A stretch of 64,000 bases of DNA from Dyella telluris (GTDB taxonomy: Bacteria; Pseudomonadota; Gammaproteobacteria; Xanthomonadales; Rhodanobacteraceae). Shown in pieces: positions 45,142 through 53,553 of this stretch. Below the pieces are notes generated by a model that was given only the letters and a program-made list of their open reading frames with translations, had not been told where the DNA came from and did not search any database. The position numbers and the translations under genes are program-made. Within the stretch, counting starts at the first letter, position 1, and each line of letters begins with the position of its first letter. Location: assembly GCF_014297575.1 (NCBI RefSeq), contig NZ_CP060412.1, positions 4,712,001 through 4,776,000 on the forward strand, read 5' to 3'.

Positions 45142-48100
45142 TACTCTTCATCATCACGGAATTTTCTCACAGATGAGCCGTGCGTTACGAAAAGCAGGCG
45201 AAGAATATCCAGCGGTCTGCGCCACCTTCCGGTCGCGCGATGAAACGCCATGGAGGCAGGCACGCTGAGTTCGATCGCCGACCCCGCACCCGCCCGGCTG
45301 GACACCGTGAATCGTGCATGCAGATTCACCGCGCGCTCATGCATGCCCTTCAGGCCCCAGTGGCCTGCCGGACCGTTCTCGATCATGTCGTCCACGTCGA
45401 AGCCCAGGCCATCGTCCACGATGCTGAGCACCAGATGCTTGCGGCCATAGCTCAGGTTGACGTCGATATGCGTGGCCTGCGCGTGACGGAAGGCGTTTGC
45501 CAGACCCTCCTGTGCAATGCGCCGTACTTCATCGCTCGCCGCCGGGTCGAGCAGGCGCGGCGTGCCCTCGATGGTCAGGCTGAAGGTCACGCGGCTATCG
45601 CGCGCCAGTTCTTCGCCCAGCTGCTGCAGCGCCTCAGGCAGGTCGATCTCCTGCCACTGGGATGCGCGCAGCTGCGTGACGCGGTCGCGCCCCTCGATGA
45701 TCACCTCGTCGGCATGATCGAGCGCGCGCTCCATCAGCTCGCGTGCGGGCTGCGTGGGTGGAATGCGCTCCATCGCCGACTGGAAGCGCAGCATCAATCC
45801 CTGCACCGCCTGAAGGAAGGTGTCGTGCAGCTCGCGCGCAATACGTTCGCGCTCGGCATGTCGTTCATCGAACAAGGCCCGCATCTGCACCTTGACCTGC
45901 GCAAGCCGCCACAGGAACAGCAGCCAGATCAACAGCGCCACCACCACAACCACCAGCAGGACGAACCACGAGGTCTGGTAGAACGCCGGCAGCACGGTGA
46001 AGCTGACGCCCGCCGCAGCCTCTACCCATCGTCCATCGCCCCTGCTTGCTGCCACGCGGAAGTGATAAGTGCCGGGCGGCAGGTCCGTGTAGAAGGCTTG
46101 CCGGCGCGCGCCCGCATCCATCCAGTCGCGGTCGCGCCCGTCGAGCCGATAGCGGAATCGCAGACGCTGGGGCACGGCCAGCCCGATCGCCGTGTAATCG
46201 AACTGTACGTTGCGCGTCAAAGCGGGAAGCCTGATGTCGCCCGACAGTGCATATGGTTTGCGGTCGGCCACCAGCTGCTCGATATGGATCGGCAGCGGGC
46301 CCGCCTGTGTCGACTCCGCATGCGGATCAAACGATTGCAGCACCACGCCATCGGCGAACCACAGCGTGCCATCCGGCGCTCGCGCGGCCTTCTGGAAAGG
46401 CGCATAAGCTGGGCGAACACCATCGAGCACATCGAAGAGTTGTGCGCTCACACGGTGCGACGGATCGCGCAGGGCGCGCTCGAGGTCGGCGATCTCCACC
46501 CGCGCCAGGCCGCAACCCATGTACAGCCACAGTGCACCGCCCTCCCCGCTCACCAGTCCACTCACGGCATCGCAGGGCAGCCCGTCCTTCGTGGAAAGCA
46601 CGCGTTGCGCACTGCCCCTGATCACCGCCACCCCCTTGCCGCTGCCGGCAATCAGCAGGCCATCATCAGCGACGACCATGCCCTCGACGGCCCGCCCCAT
46701 GTGCGTGGCGATTTTTTCGCCATCCGCGCCGGAGTGGACAAGATCGCCGGAGGAGAGTCCCATCCACACGCCACCGCGCGGATCCGCCGCAATCGCGCGG
46801 ATCGGCGGAGAAGCCTGCACATCGCGCTCATCGACGACCCGCCCATCGCGAATGCGCAGCAGCTTTCGCGGATGGGAGCGCACCGATGCCCAGATATCGC
46901 CGTCGATATCCTGCGCCAGGGTAAACACCAGCCCGTCAACCGGCTTGCCATCCTTGCCGGGCACGGAGGTGAACTTTCCGGCGTCGTAGATCCACAAGCC
47001 TTTATCGATACCCAGCCAGAGTCGCCCCTGGCTGTCCTCCAGCATCGCGGCTACCTGCGTGCCCGGCAGTTCCTTGCCGGCACGCAGCGACTGCACGCGG
47101 CCATGATCGAGCACGTCCAGACTGTTGGCCGTGCCGATCCACACCTTGCCATCGCGGCCTGCCATGACGGAGTCGACCTCGTCGACGGCCAGGCCTTCAC
47201 GGGTCGAGTAGCTCCAGACCTTGAAGTCACGGAAGCGGTCGATGCCGGCCGACGTGGCCACCCACATGTTTCCTTCGCTGTCTTCGAAGAAGGAGTAGAT
47301 GCTGTCGCTGGTCAAGCCGTCCTTGCTGTCGAAATGATCCACCCGGCCATCGGCGATCCGGTAGATGCCATGGTCGATGGTGCCTACCCATAGCGCGCCG
47401 TGCCGGTCGCGAAGCATGGCCTGCACGGAAAGACTGCTGCCGTCGATGCCGGGCAGCGCGAAGGATGTCCATCTGTCGTTGACCAGCTGCTGCAGGCCGA
47501 GCCCCGCCCCCGGCATCGGCAGGCCAACCCAGAGATCACCGTTGGGCTCGGGAGCAAGAATCAACACACCCGGCGTACCTGACCTGGCCTTGGCTTCCAG
47601 CGGGAACGAGCGCGACGGCGTATGCGGACGCCAGCGCACTACGGCCGTGTCGGTGCCCATCCAGAAGGTTCCGCGATGATCCGTGACCATGCGATCGCAG
47701 CAGATGCCCGACACCTCCAGCCCGTCTTCTTTTCCGTGGCACAGCACGCTTGCGCCAGCCACCTCGCACAGCGGCTTGTCACCGCCGGTCAGCAGCCATA
47801 TCGCGCCGTCCTGGTCCTGGGCGAGCGAAAACACGCCACCGTCGGCGCCGGGATAGCGGGTCAACTGCCCATCTTTCCATCGACTGAGGCCCGCGGCCGT
47901 ACCGATCCACAGGCTGCCATCGCGCGCGCCGAGCAGCGCGGTGACGAACGGGTTGGCCAGCCGGCTGTCCGTCAACGCATCCAATGGCACGAAGCGGGCG
48001 CCATCAAATCGAACGGGGCCAGCCTGCGTGCCTACCCACAGATAACCGTCCGCGGTCTGGCCGAACGGGTAAGCCGGCGCGGGAAGTTCGCCATCCTGCA

Positions 48101-48266
48101 GGCGCCAGGCGGTGTGCGCGTACTGCGTCAGCAACCTGCCCGGCTCGACGGCATGTGCCGGGCGATTGATTCCCGGCAACAGGCCCAGGGCAAGCGTGAG
48201 CCCCAACAGCCAGCAGGCAAAGGCGCGGCCACCCGAGAGAAGAGCCCAGTCCGAAAAGCGCGCCAC
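45141..48266 (-). CDS. periplasmic beta-propeller sensor histidine kinase
   Basis: A 1041 aa hybrid-free sensor kinase. Signal/anchor helix at the N-terminus, then about 14 two-component-regulator-propeller repeats (DGYLWVGTQAGPVRFDG, DGSLWIGTAAGLSRW and similar), a Y_Y_Y domain (RFRYRLDGRDRDWMDAG), one transmembrane helix (SWFVLLVVVVVALLIWLLFLW), HisKA_3 with the phosphorylated His in RIARELHDTFLQ (about residue 815) and a HATPase domain (DDGLGFDV). GTG 48266 follows GGAG by six bases. Family members often sense glycans or other extracellular ligands; ligand unknown. Confidence 0.88.
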   Translation of the reverse strand: MARFSDWALLSGGRAFACWLLGLTLALGLLPGINRPAHAVEPGRLLTQYAHTAWRLQDGELPAPAYPFGQTADGYLWVGTQAGPVRFDGARFVPLDALTDSRLANPFVTALLGARDGSLWIGTAAGLSRWKDGQLTRYPGADGGVFSLAQDQDGAIWLLTGGDKPLCEVAGASVLCHGKEDGLEVSGICCDRMVTDHRGTFWMGTDTAVVRWRPHTPSRSFPLEAKARSGTPGVLILAPEPNGDLWVGLPMPGAGLGLQQLVNDRWTSFALPGIDGSSLSVQAMLRDRHGALWVGTIDHGIYRIADGRVDHFDSKDGLTSDSIYSFFEDSEGNMWVATSAGIDRFRDFKVWSYSTREGLAVDEVDSVMAGRDGKVWIGTANSLDVLDHGRVQSLRAGKELPGTQVAAMLEDSQGRLWLGIDKGLWIYDAGKFTSVPGKDGKPVDGLVFTLAQDIDGDIWASVRSHPRKLLRIRDGRVVDERDVQASPPIRAIAADPRGGVWMGLSSGDLVHSGADGEKIATHMGRAVEGMVVADDGLLIAGSGKGVAVIRGSAQRVLSTKDGLPCDAVSGLVSGEGGALWLYMGCGLARVEIADLERALRDPSHRVSAQLFDVLDGVRPAYAPFQKAARAPDGTLWFADGVVLQSFDPHAESTQAGPLPIHIEQLVADRKPYALSGDIRLPALTRNVQFDYTAIGLAVPQRLRFRYRLDGRDRDWMDAGARRQAFYTDLPPGTYHFRVAASRGDGRWVEAAAGVSFTVLPAFYQTSWFVLLVVVVVALLIWLLFLWRLAQVKVQMRALFDERHAERERIARELHDTFLQAVQGLMLRFQSAMERIPPTQPARELMERALDHADEVIIEGRDRVTQLRASQWQEIDLPEALQQLGEELARDSRVTFSLTIEGTPRLLDPAASDEVRRIAQEGLANAFRHAQATHIDVNLSYGRKHLVLSIVDDGLGFDVDDMIENGPAGHWGLKGMHERAVNLHARFTVSSRAGAGSAIELSVPASMAFHRATGRWRRPLDILRLLFVTHGSSVRKFRDDEE

Positions 48267-48442
48267 ACGTAACTCCGTTCCAGACAGGAATTGTCTTACG
48301 CATGTTCGCCGATGACGACGGGATTGCAACCAGTCAACGACATGGCGCGTTCACGCCGTCGCGGCCGATGACTCAAAAGGGTGATCCGGTGGCTCCCCGG
48401 TGGAGGGGCGCTGCACGACCGGCCGGCCTCTAGGCTATTCGC

Positions 48443-48829
48443 ATGCAGCGTCTGTTCTCCATGTTTCCGGTCGGTTTACCCGGTGTCGGCTTGCTCTGTT
48501 TGCGTCTCGCAGCAGCTCTGTCGCTTTGGCTGGCCATGCAATCGACACCATTGGGGTTTCCGGCCATGGAATGGGTGCTGGAGGTCGCCGGCTTCCTGTT
48601 GGTCATCGGCCTGGCCACCCCAGTCGTCGCCTCCATCAGCGTGCTGCTGGGCATTTACGGGGTGATCGAAAGCGGCGGCCTGGCATGGGAGTGCATGGGC
48701 AGCACCGTGCTCGTCGCGCTTGCGCTCGCCCTGCTCGGCCCCGGCGGCTACTCCGTGGACGGCCGCCTGTTCGGACGCAAGAGCGTGGTGCTCAACGGCT
48801 CCGGTGAACCACCCGTGCGCAAACCCTGA
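48443..48829 (+). CDS. small DoxX-like membrane protein
   Basis: A 128 aa protein with four hydrophobic helices (PGVGLLCLRLAAALSLWLAM, WVLEVAGFLLVIGLATPVVASISVLLGIYGVI, STVLVALALALLGPGGYS). Ends with the LALLGPGGYSVDGRLFGRKSVVL motif seen in DoxX-like proteins. Divergent from the sensor kinase across 176 bases and 96 bases upstream of a P460 gene. The DoxX-plus-P460 association recalls the bufferin region, where DoxX and P460 genes also co-occur. Confidence 0.74.
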   Translation: MQRLFSMFPVGLPGVGLLCLRLAAALSLWLAMQSTPLGFPAMEWVLEVAGFLLVIGLATPVVASISVLLGIYGVIESGGLAWECMGSTVLVALALALLGPGGYSVDGRLFGRKSVVLNGSGEPPVRKP

Positions 48830-48925
48830 GCAGCAAGCCCTGAGCCATACGCAACGCAGATCGGCAAAGCGAAAGGAACGGCAGGACAACTCACCCCACC
48901 CACCCAAGTCGAGGCAGGTACAGCC

Positions 48926-49486
48926 ATGAAGCGCAAACCCAAGCTCGTGTTGGCAACGGCAGCACTGATGATCACGGCAATCGCCGGCACCACGCTGGCC
49001 ATGGCCGCCCAGGACAAATACACCCTGAAAGTGCCCGGTGGCCTGGCCTTCGCCGAGTTCAAGGGATACGAGAACTGGCAGGTGGTTTCGGTGAGTGAGG
49101 ATGGCGGGCGATTCGCCGTGATCCTTGCCAACCCCATGATGATCGATGCCTTCCGCGCGGGCATCCCGGACAACGGCAAGCCCTTCCCCGATGGCGCGAA
49201 GATGGCCAAGGTGCACTGGGATACCAAGAAGCTCGAAACCTTCCCGGCCGCGACGGTGCCCGCCACCCAGCACGACGTGGACTTCATGGTGAAGGACAGC
49301 AAGCGCTTTGCCGACAGCGGCGGCTGGGGCTACGCCGTGTTCGAGCGCGACCACGCCACCCGAGAGTTTGCTCCCGGCACCGAAGCCAGCAAGCCGCCCC
49401 AGTCCAACGATGCGAAGTGCGGGCTCGCCTGCCACACCATCGTGAAAAACCGCGATTACGTGTTCACCCAATACGCCGAGCGGTAA
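48926..49486 (+). CDS. exported cytochrome P460-family protein with CX3CH motif
   Basis: A 186 aa periplasmic protein, signal peptide LVLATAALMITAIAGTTLAMAA. Carries the P460 family blocks (FMVKDSKRFADSGGWGYAVF; TFPAATVPATQHDVDFMVKD). The haem-attachment site reads CGLACH (165-170), i.e. CX3CH instead of CX2CH, unlike the CYACH of the paralogue at 35642. Whether covalent haem is still formed is unclear. Followed 10 bases later by a 15-bp inverted repeat. Confidence 0.8.
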   Translation: MKRKPKLVLATAALMITAIAGTTLAMAAQDKYTLKVPGGLAFAEFKGYENWQVVSVSEDGGRFAVILANPMMIDAFRAGIPDNGKPFPDGAKMAKVHWDTKKLETFPAATVPATQHDVDFMVKDSKRFADSGGWGYAVFERDHATREFAPGTEASKPPQSNDAKCGLACHTIVKNRDYVFTQYAER

Positions 49487-49495
49487 GCAAGTGGA

Positions 49496-49540
49496 CGAAA
49501 CACCATAGTTCGTACCTTCAGCACCAACTATGGTGTTTCG
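49496..49540. repeat. 15-bp inverted repeat built from two CCATAGTT/AACTATGG motifs
   Basis: CGAAACACCATAGTT (49496-49510) and its exact reverse complement (49526-49540) with a 15-base spacer, 10 bases after the P460 stop. Could terminate that gene as RNA. Each arm is also a copy of the short motif clustered at 54406-54577. Confidence 0.65.
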
Positions 49541-49722
49541 CATCAACGCGGTGCAGATACATCCCGCGTTGCTGGCTGAGAGTCTCAGGAAAGAGAAGGG
49601 ATTTTCGAGGCGGGCTGGATGTTCTTGATGCCTCTGCAAAAGCACGAGCTGGCCAGCTACCGCTAGTTTCCTGACGCTTCGCGCAACCCCGCTGTCGGCA
49701 CCCGTTGCGGCCGCTAAACAAA

Positions 49723-49767
49723 TGCACGTTTATGCACGTTTACATTCTTGTTCGTGCACGTTATAGT
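49723..49767 (+). promoter_or_regulatory. strong leaderless sigma70 promoter with TGCACGTT repeats
   Basis: TTTACA (49739-49744), 17 bases, TATAGT (49762-49767). Predicted transcription start falls at 49774-49775, the A of the ATG of the MFS gene. Three TGCACGTT copies (49723, 49733, 49755) lie at spacings 10 and 22 across the promoter, suggesting cooperative repressor sites on one DNA face. Confidence 0.65.
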
Positions 49768-49774
49768 GCGGCGT

Positions 49775-51082
49775 ATGAAGTCAGCTACTCACCACTCGCT
49801 TGGTGCCGAAACGGCGGCCGCGCCTCATGTGGGGCTGGTGATCCTCGCCCTCGCCATGGGCGGCTTCGCCATCGGCACGACCGAATTCGCTTCCATGAGC
49901 ATGCTGCCCCTGTTTGCTCAGGATCTGGGTATTGATGCCCCGACGGCGGGGTACGCGATCAGCGCGTACGCCTTGGGTGTGGTGGTGGGCGCACCGGTCA
50001 TTACCGTGCTGGGCGCACGCATGCCCCGACGCGCACTGCTGGTGATACTCATGGCCATGTTCGCGCTGTTCAACGGACTTGCCGGCGTATCACCTAGCTA
50101 CCACTGGATGCTGTTGTTCCGCTTCCTGAGCGGCCTGCCGCACGGAGCCTACTTTGGTGTGGGCGCGCTGGTGGCCAGTTCGCTCGTACCGATCAACCGT
50201 CGTGCACGCGCCGTGGGTCAGATGTTTCTCGGTCTGACTGTCGCCACGGTCATCGGCGTGCCGCTCGCCAATTGGCTGGGCCAGGCCGTCGGTTGGCGCT
50301 GGGGTTTCGCGCTGATCGCACTTTTTGGCGTAGTCACTATGGGCGCCATCTACGCGTTCGTGCCAAAGACGCCGTCGGATGCCCATGCCAGCCCATTGCG
50401 TGAGCTCGGTGCCCTGAAACGCCCCCAGGTCTGGATCACGCTTGGCATTGGCGCGATCGGGTTTGGTGGCATGTTCGCCGTCTACACCTACCTCGCCGAC
50501 ATCCTGCTCCGAGTCACGCACGTCACGTTGAGCGCGGTCCCCTGGGTGATCGGCGTGTTCGGGTTGGGCATGACGTTCGGCAACATCATCGTGCCCGCGC
50601 TCGCCGATCGGGCGCTCATGCGAACGACCGGCGGCTTGCTGCTGTGGAGCGCGGTGGTGCTCGCGGTATTTCCCTTTGCCGCCGGCAACGTGTGGGCACT
50701 CGGTGCCACCGTCTTCCTGATCGGGATGGGCGGTGCGCTAGGGACGGTACTGCAGACACGACTGATGGACGTGGCCGGAGATGCGCAAGGACTAGCCGCG
50801 TCACTGAACCACTCGGCGTTCAACACTGCGAATGCGCTGGGCCCGTTTCTTGGCGGCTTGACCATTGCTCATGGCCTCGGCTGGACCTCGCCTGCCTGGG
50901 TGGGCAGTGGCCTGGCGCTGGGCGGCCTGATGCTCTGGTGGCTATCCGTCGCACTCGATGGGTCGCGACGCCATCGATCCGCGCGATCGCTCGGTGGCAA
51001 GGCCCATGATGACGGCTGGCATGATCGCCAACGACGTGTCGAATCCTCTAACCCAAGGCGCAGTGCTACGGATCGGGCCTGA
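49775..51082 (+). CDS. DHA1-family MFS transporter (AraJ/PbuE type)
   Basis: A 435 aa 12-helix transporter: LALAMGGFAIGTTEFASMSMLPLFAQDLGI in helix 1 is the signature of AraJ/Cmr-like exporters; FRFLSGLPHGAYFGVGALVASSLVP follows in helix 4-5. A hydrophilic tail (about residues 405-435) with many Arg/Ser is unusual and may be an extension into non-native sequence. No ribosome site; see promoter entry. It precedes a DeoR gene on the same strand and may export sugars or drugs. Confidence 0.84.
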   Translation: MKSATHHSLGAETAAAPHVGLVILALAMGGFAIGTTEFASMSMLPLFAQDLGIDAPTAGYAISAYALGVVVGAPVITVLGARMPRRALLVILMAMFALFNGLAGVSPSYHWMLLFRFLSGLPHGAYFGVGALVASSLVPINRRARAVGQMFLGLTVATVIGVPLANWLGQAVGWRWGFALIALFGVVTMGAIYAFVPKTPSDAHASPLRELGALKRPQVWITLGIGAIGFGGMFAVYTYLADILLRVTHVTLSAVPWVIGVFGLGMTFGNIIVPALADRALMRTTGGLLLWSAVVLAVFPFAAGNVWALGATVFLIGMGGALGTVLQTRLMDVAGDAQGLAASLNHSAFNTANALGPFLGGLTIAHGLGWTSPAWVGSGLALGGLMLWWLSVALDGSRRHRSARSLGGKAHDDGWHDRQRRVESSNPRRSATDRA

Positions 51083-51135
51083 TTCTGCCTCAATCCTCGA
51101 TTCCCGCGTTTTACGACTGTTCGGACCTCACCACG

Positions 51136-51921
51136 ATGCTCTCCAAGAAACCCGATATCCCGCTTGCCAGACGCGACTTGATCGCCGACCGCCTCGCCAA
51201 GGGACAAGCGGTGGTGGCCACGGAGCTGGCTACGGAGTTCGACGTGTCCGAAGACGCCATCCGGCGCGACCTGCGCGCGCTTGCGGCCGAAGGGCGCTGT
51301 CGACGCGTCTATGGAGGCGCATTGCCGCTCTCGCCGGCGGACCGCCCGATGGCCGCACGCATGGATGAAGCGCGGGAACAAAAGGCCGCACTGGGCCGCG
51401 CGGCCGCAGCAACCATCACCCAAGGCGAGCTCGTCTTTCTCGACAGCGGCAGTACGAACCTCGCGATCGTCGATGCACTGCCTGAGGACTTCGACCTGAC
51501 GATCGTCACCAATTCAATCGACATCGCGGCAGCAGCGCTCCGGCGCTCGGACCTGAAGCTGATCATGATTGGCGGCAGTGTCGATGTCGTGGTAGGAGGC
51601 GCCATCGATGCCACGGCGATATCCGGCATCTCCGATCTGAACATCGGTCGATGCTTCCTCGGAGCATGCTCCGTCTCGACGGCGGGCGGCGTCTACGCCA
51701 TCAACGCGGCAGATGCAGCATTCAAGCGCGTCCTGGTCGCGGCCAGCCAACACACCACGGTTCTCGCAACGAACGACAAGTTCGAGACGAGCGCACCCTA
51801 TCGGGTTGCGGCGATAGAAGACATCGCGTGCTTCGTCGTTGAACACGACATGCCCAGCGCTGAAAGCGAGGCGTTGAAGAAGAAGGGCGCCAAGGTTCTC
51901 AAGGCCAAGCGCGCCACCTGA
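51136..51921 (+). CDS. DeoR-family transcriptional regulator
   Basis: A 261 aa repressor: N-terminal DeoR HTH (RRDLIADRLAKGQAVVATELATEFDVSEDAIRRDLRALAAEGRCRRVYGGAL) and a C-terminal sensor of the ribose-5-phosphate-isomerase fold (FLDSGSTNLAIVDALPEDFDLTIVTNSIDIA). Such sensors bind phosphorylated sugars. Downstream genes on the same strand (MFS, VOC, HAD phosphatase) and the upstream MFS gene with repeated TGCACGTT sites are the obvious regulon. Ribosome site weak. Confidence 0.87.
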   Translation: MLSKKPDIPLARRDLIADRLAKGQAVVATELATEFDVSEDAIRRDLRALAAEGRCRRVYGGALPLSPADRPMAARMDEAREQKAALGRAAAATITQGELVFLDSGSTNLAIVDALPEDFDLTIVTNSIDIAAAALRRSDLKLIMIGGSVDVVVGGAIDATAISGISDLNIGRCFLGACSVSTAGGVYAINAADAAFKRVLVAASQHTTVLATNDKFETSAPYRVAAIEDIACFVVEHDMPSAESEALKKKGAKVLKAKRAT

Positions 51922-51948
51922 TCCACATTTACAACGGAGCAACACACT

Positions 51949-53088
51949 ATGATTTCCGCCGACCGGCCGGAGACACGGCTAGCTACGCGCCTTGCTTTCC
52001 TGGCAGCGGGCTTTGGTATCGCTAGCTGGGCCCCATTGGTGCCCTTTGCCAAGCATCGACTTGGCGTCGACGATGGGCAGCTTGGCTTGCTTCTCCTGTG
52101 TCTCGGCATGGGCTCCGTCATCTCCATGCCGCTGACGGGCATTCTCAGCGCTCGGTTTGGTAGCAAGCCCATCATCATTGCGGGTGGACTCGGCCTGGCC
52201 CTAGTTCTTCCGCTACTGTCGCTCGCGAATGCCCCCTGGATCCTTGGCTTGGCCCTGCTGGCTTTTGGCGCATCGCTGGGTTCGCTCGATGTGGCGATGA
52301 ACGTGCATGCGGTCGACGTGGAGCGGGCGGCCAATCGACCGCTGATGTCCGGGTTCCACGCGCTTTTTAGTGTCGGCGGTTTCGCCGGTGCCACTCTGAT
52401 GACGCTCCTGCTCTCGTTTCATCTCGGCGCGTTTGCAAGCAGCCTTCTTTGCTCCGCATTGCTCCTGTTGGCGATTGCCGCCGCATGGCCTCGGCTACTG
52501 CGCGCGACGAACGCGGAGGAAGGTCCGCTGTTTGTCATGCCGCACGGCATTGTCCTGGTGCTCGCCGGGTTGGCCGCCATCACCTTCCTTGCCGAAGGGG
52601 CCATCCTCGACTGGAGCGCGTTGCTCATCACGGACAAGGCCTTGGTGACCAAGGCGCAGGGCGGGCTTGGCTACACGCTCTTTGCCTCGGCAATGACAGT
52701 CGGTCGCCTGGGTGGCGATGCGATCACCGCCCGCATCGGCGACCGTGCGGCGCTGATCTGGGGCGGCATCATCGCGATCTCCGGGTTCGTGATTCTGCTG
52801 CTCACGCCGGTGCCGTTTATCGCCATGGCGGGTTTCTTGTTCATCGGCCTGGGCGCATCGAACGTGGTGCCGGTCCTGTTCCGACAGGCCGGCTCGCAGC
52901 GTGCGATGCCCGCGGCGCTCGCCGTCGCTGCCATCACGACAACGGGATATGCCGGCATCCTTCTGGGACCGGCCGGTGTGGGTTTTGTCGCAAAGGGTGT
53001 TGGTCTGCCGATTGCCTTCGCCATGCTGGCCGTGCTGCTTTGCGCCGTGCCCGCGTGCGCCCGTCTCGTCACCCCCCGTTCTGCCTGA
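51949..53088 (+). CDS. MFS transporter, YbjJ-like
   Basis: A 379 aa transporter with 11-12 predicted helices (LATRLAFLAAGFGIASWAPLVPFAK; GFHALFSVGGFAGATLMTLLL; FLAEGAILDWSALLI). The fucose-permease-like pattern GSLDVAMNVHAVDVERAANRP resembles E. coli YbjJ as I recall it. CGGAGC precedes the ATG by nine bases. Only 27 bases after the deoR stop, so co-transcribed. Substrate unknown. Confidence 0.83.
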   Translation: MISADRPETRLATRLAFLAAGFGIASWAPLVPFAKHRLGVDDGQLGLLLLCLGMGSVISMPLTGILSARFGSKPIIIAGGLGLALVLPLLSLANAPWILGLALLAFGASLGSLDVAMNVHAVDVERAANRPLMSGFHALFSVGGFAGATLMTLLLSFHLGAFASSLLCSALLLLAIAAAWPRLLRATNAEEGPLFVMPHGIVLVLAGLAAITFLAEGAILDWSALLITDKALVTKAQGGLGYTLFASAMTVGRLGGDAITARIGDRAALIWGGIIAISGFVILLLTPVPFIAMAGFLFIGLGASNVVPVLFRQAGSQRAMPAALAVAAITTTGYAGILLGPAGVGFVAKGVGLPIAFAMLAVLLCAVPACARLVTPRSA

Positions 53089-53097
53089 GGAATCGTC

Positions 53098-53481
53098 ATG
53101 CATATCGCACATACCGCTCTATGGACGCGCGACCTGGAAGCCGCGTCACTTTTCTGGCGAGACTACTTCGGCGCCGAGGTGGGCGAGCCTTACCACAGCC
53201 AGCGCCGCGCCGGGTTCGTGTCGCGCTTCGTCACGCTGCCCGGTGGCGGTGCCAAGATCGAGCTGATGACGGGGCCGTGGATCGAAGCGACGCCAGCGGC
53301 AGACCATGTCGGCTGGGACCATATTGCCGTGTCGCTCGGTGACGCGGGGGCCGTGGATCGCCTGGCCGAACGATGCCGGACGAATGGTCTTCTCGTGTCG
53401 CCGCCTCGCATGACGGGCGACGGCTTCTACGAGGCCGTCATCGCTATGCCGGACGGCACCCCGATCGAAGTGACGTCGTAA
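53098..53481 (+). CDS. VOC-family protein (glyoxalase-like)
   Basis: A 127 aa VOC module: MHIAHTALWTRDLEAASLFWRDYFGAEVG at the N-terminus and GWDHIAVSLGD...DGFYEAVIAMPDGTPIEVTS at the C-terminus. Metal-ligand candidates are His-5, Glu (IELMTGP), His (WDHIAV) and Glu-124 (IEVT), the full four-ligand set of an active enzyme. GAGGAATC precedes the ATG. Nine bases after the MFS gene. Substrate unknown. Confidence 0.83.
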   Translation: MHIAHTALWTRDLEAASLFWRDYFGAEVGEPYHSQRRAGFVSRFVTLPGGGAKIELMTGPWIEATPAADHVGWDHIAVSLGDAGAVDRLAERCRTNGLLVSPPRMTGDGFYEAVIAMPDGTPIEVTS

Positions 53482-53553
53482 CAACGCTACTTCGCTGACG
53501 CGGCCCCTCTCCTCCGCACACACCCTGCAGACGCACGCACGAAAGGTATTCCC

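Noticed and set aside
45180..47393. 737-codon plus-strand frame opposite the sensor kinase
   Set aside because: Shadow of repeated propeller sequence; no ribosome site or domain.
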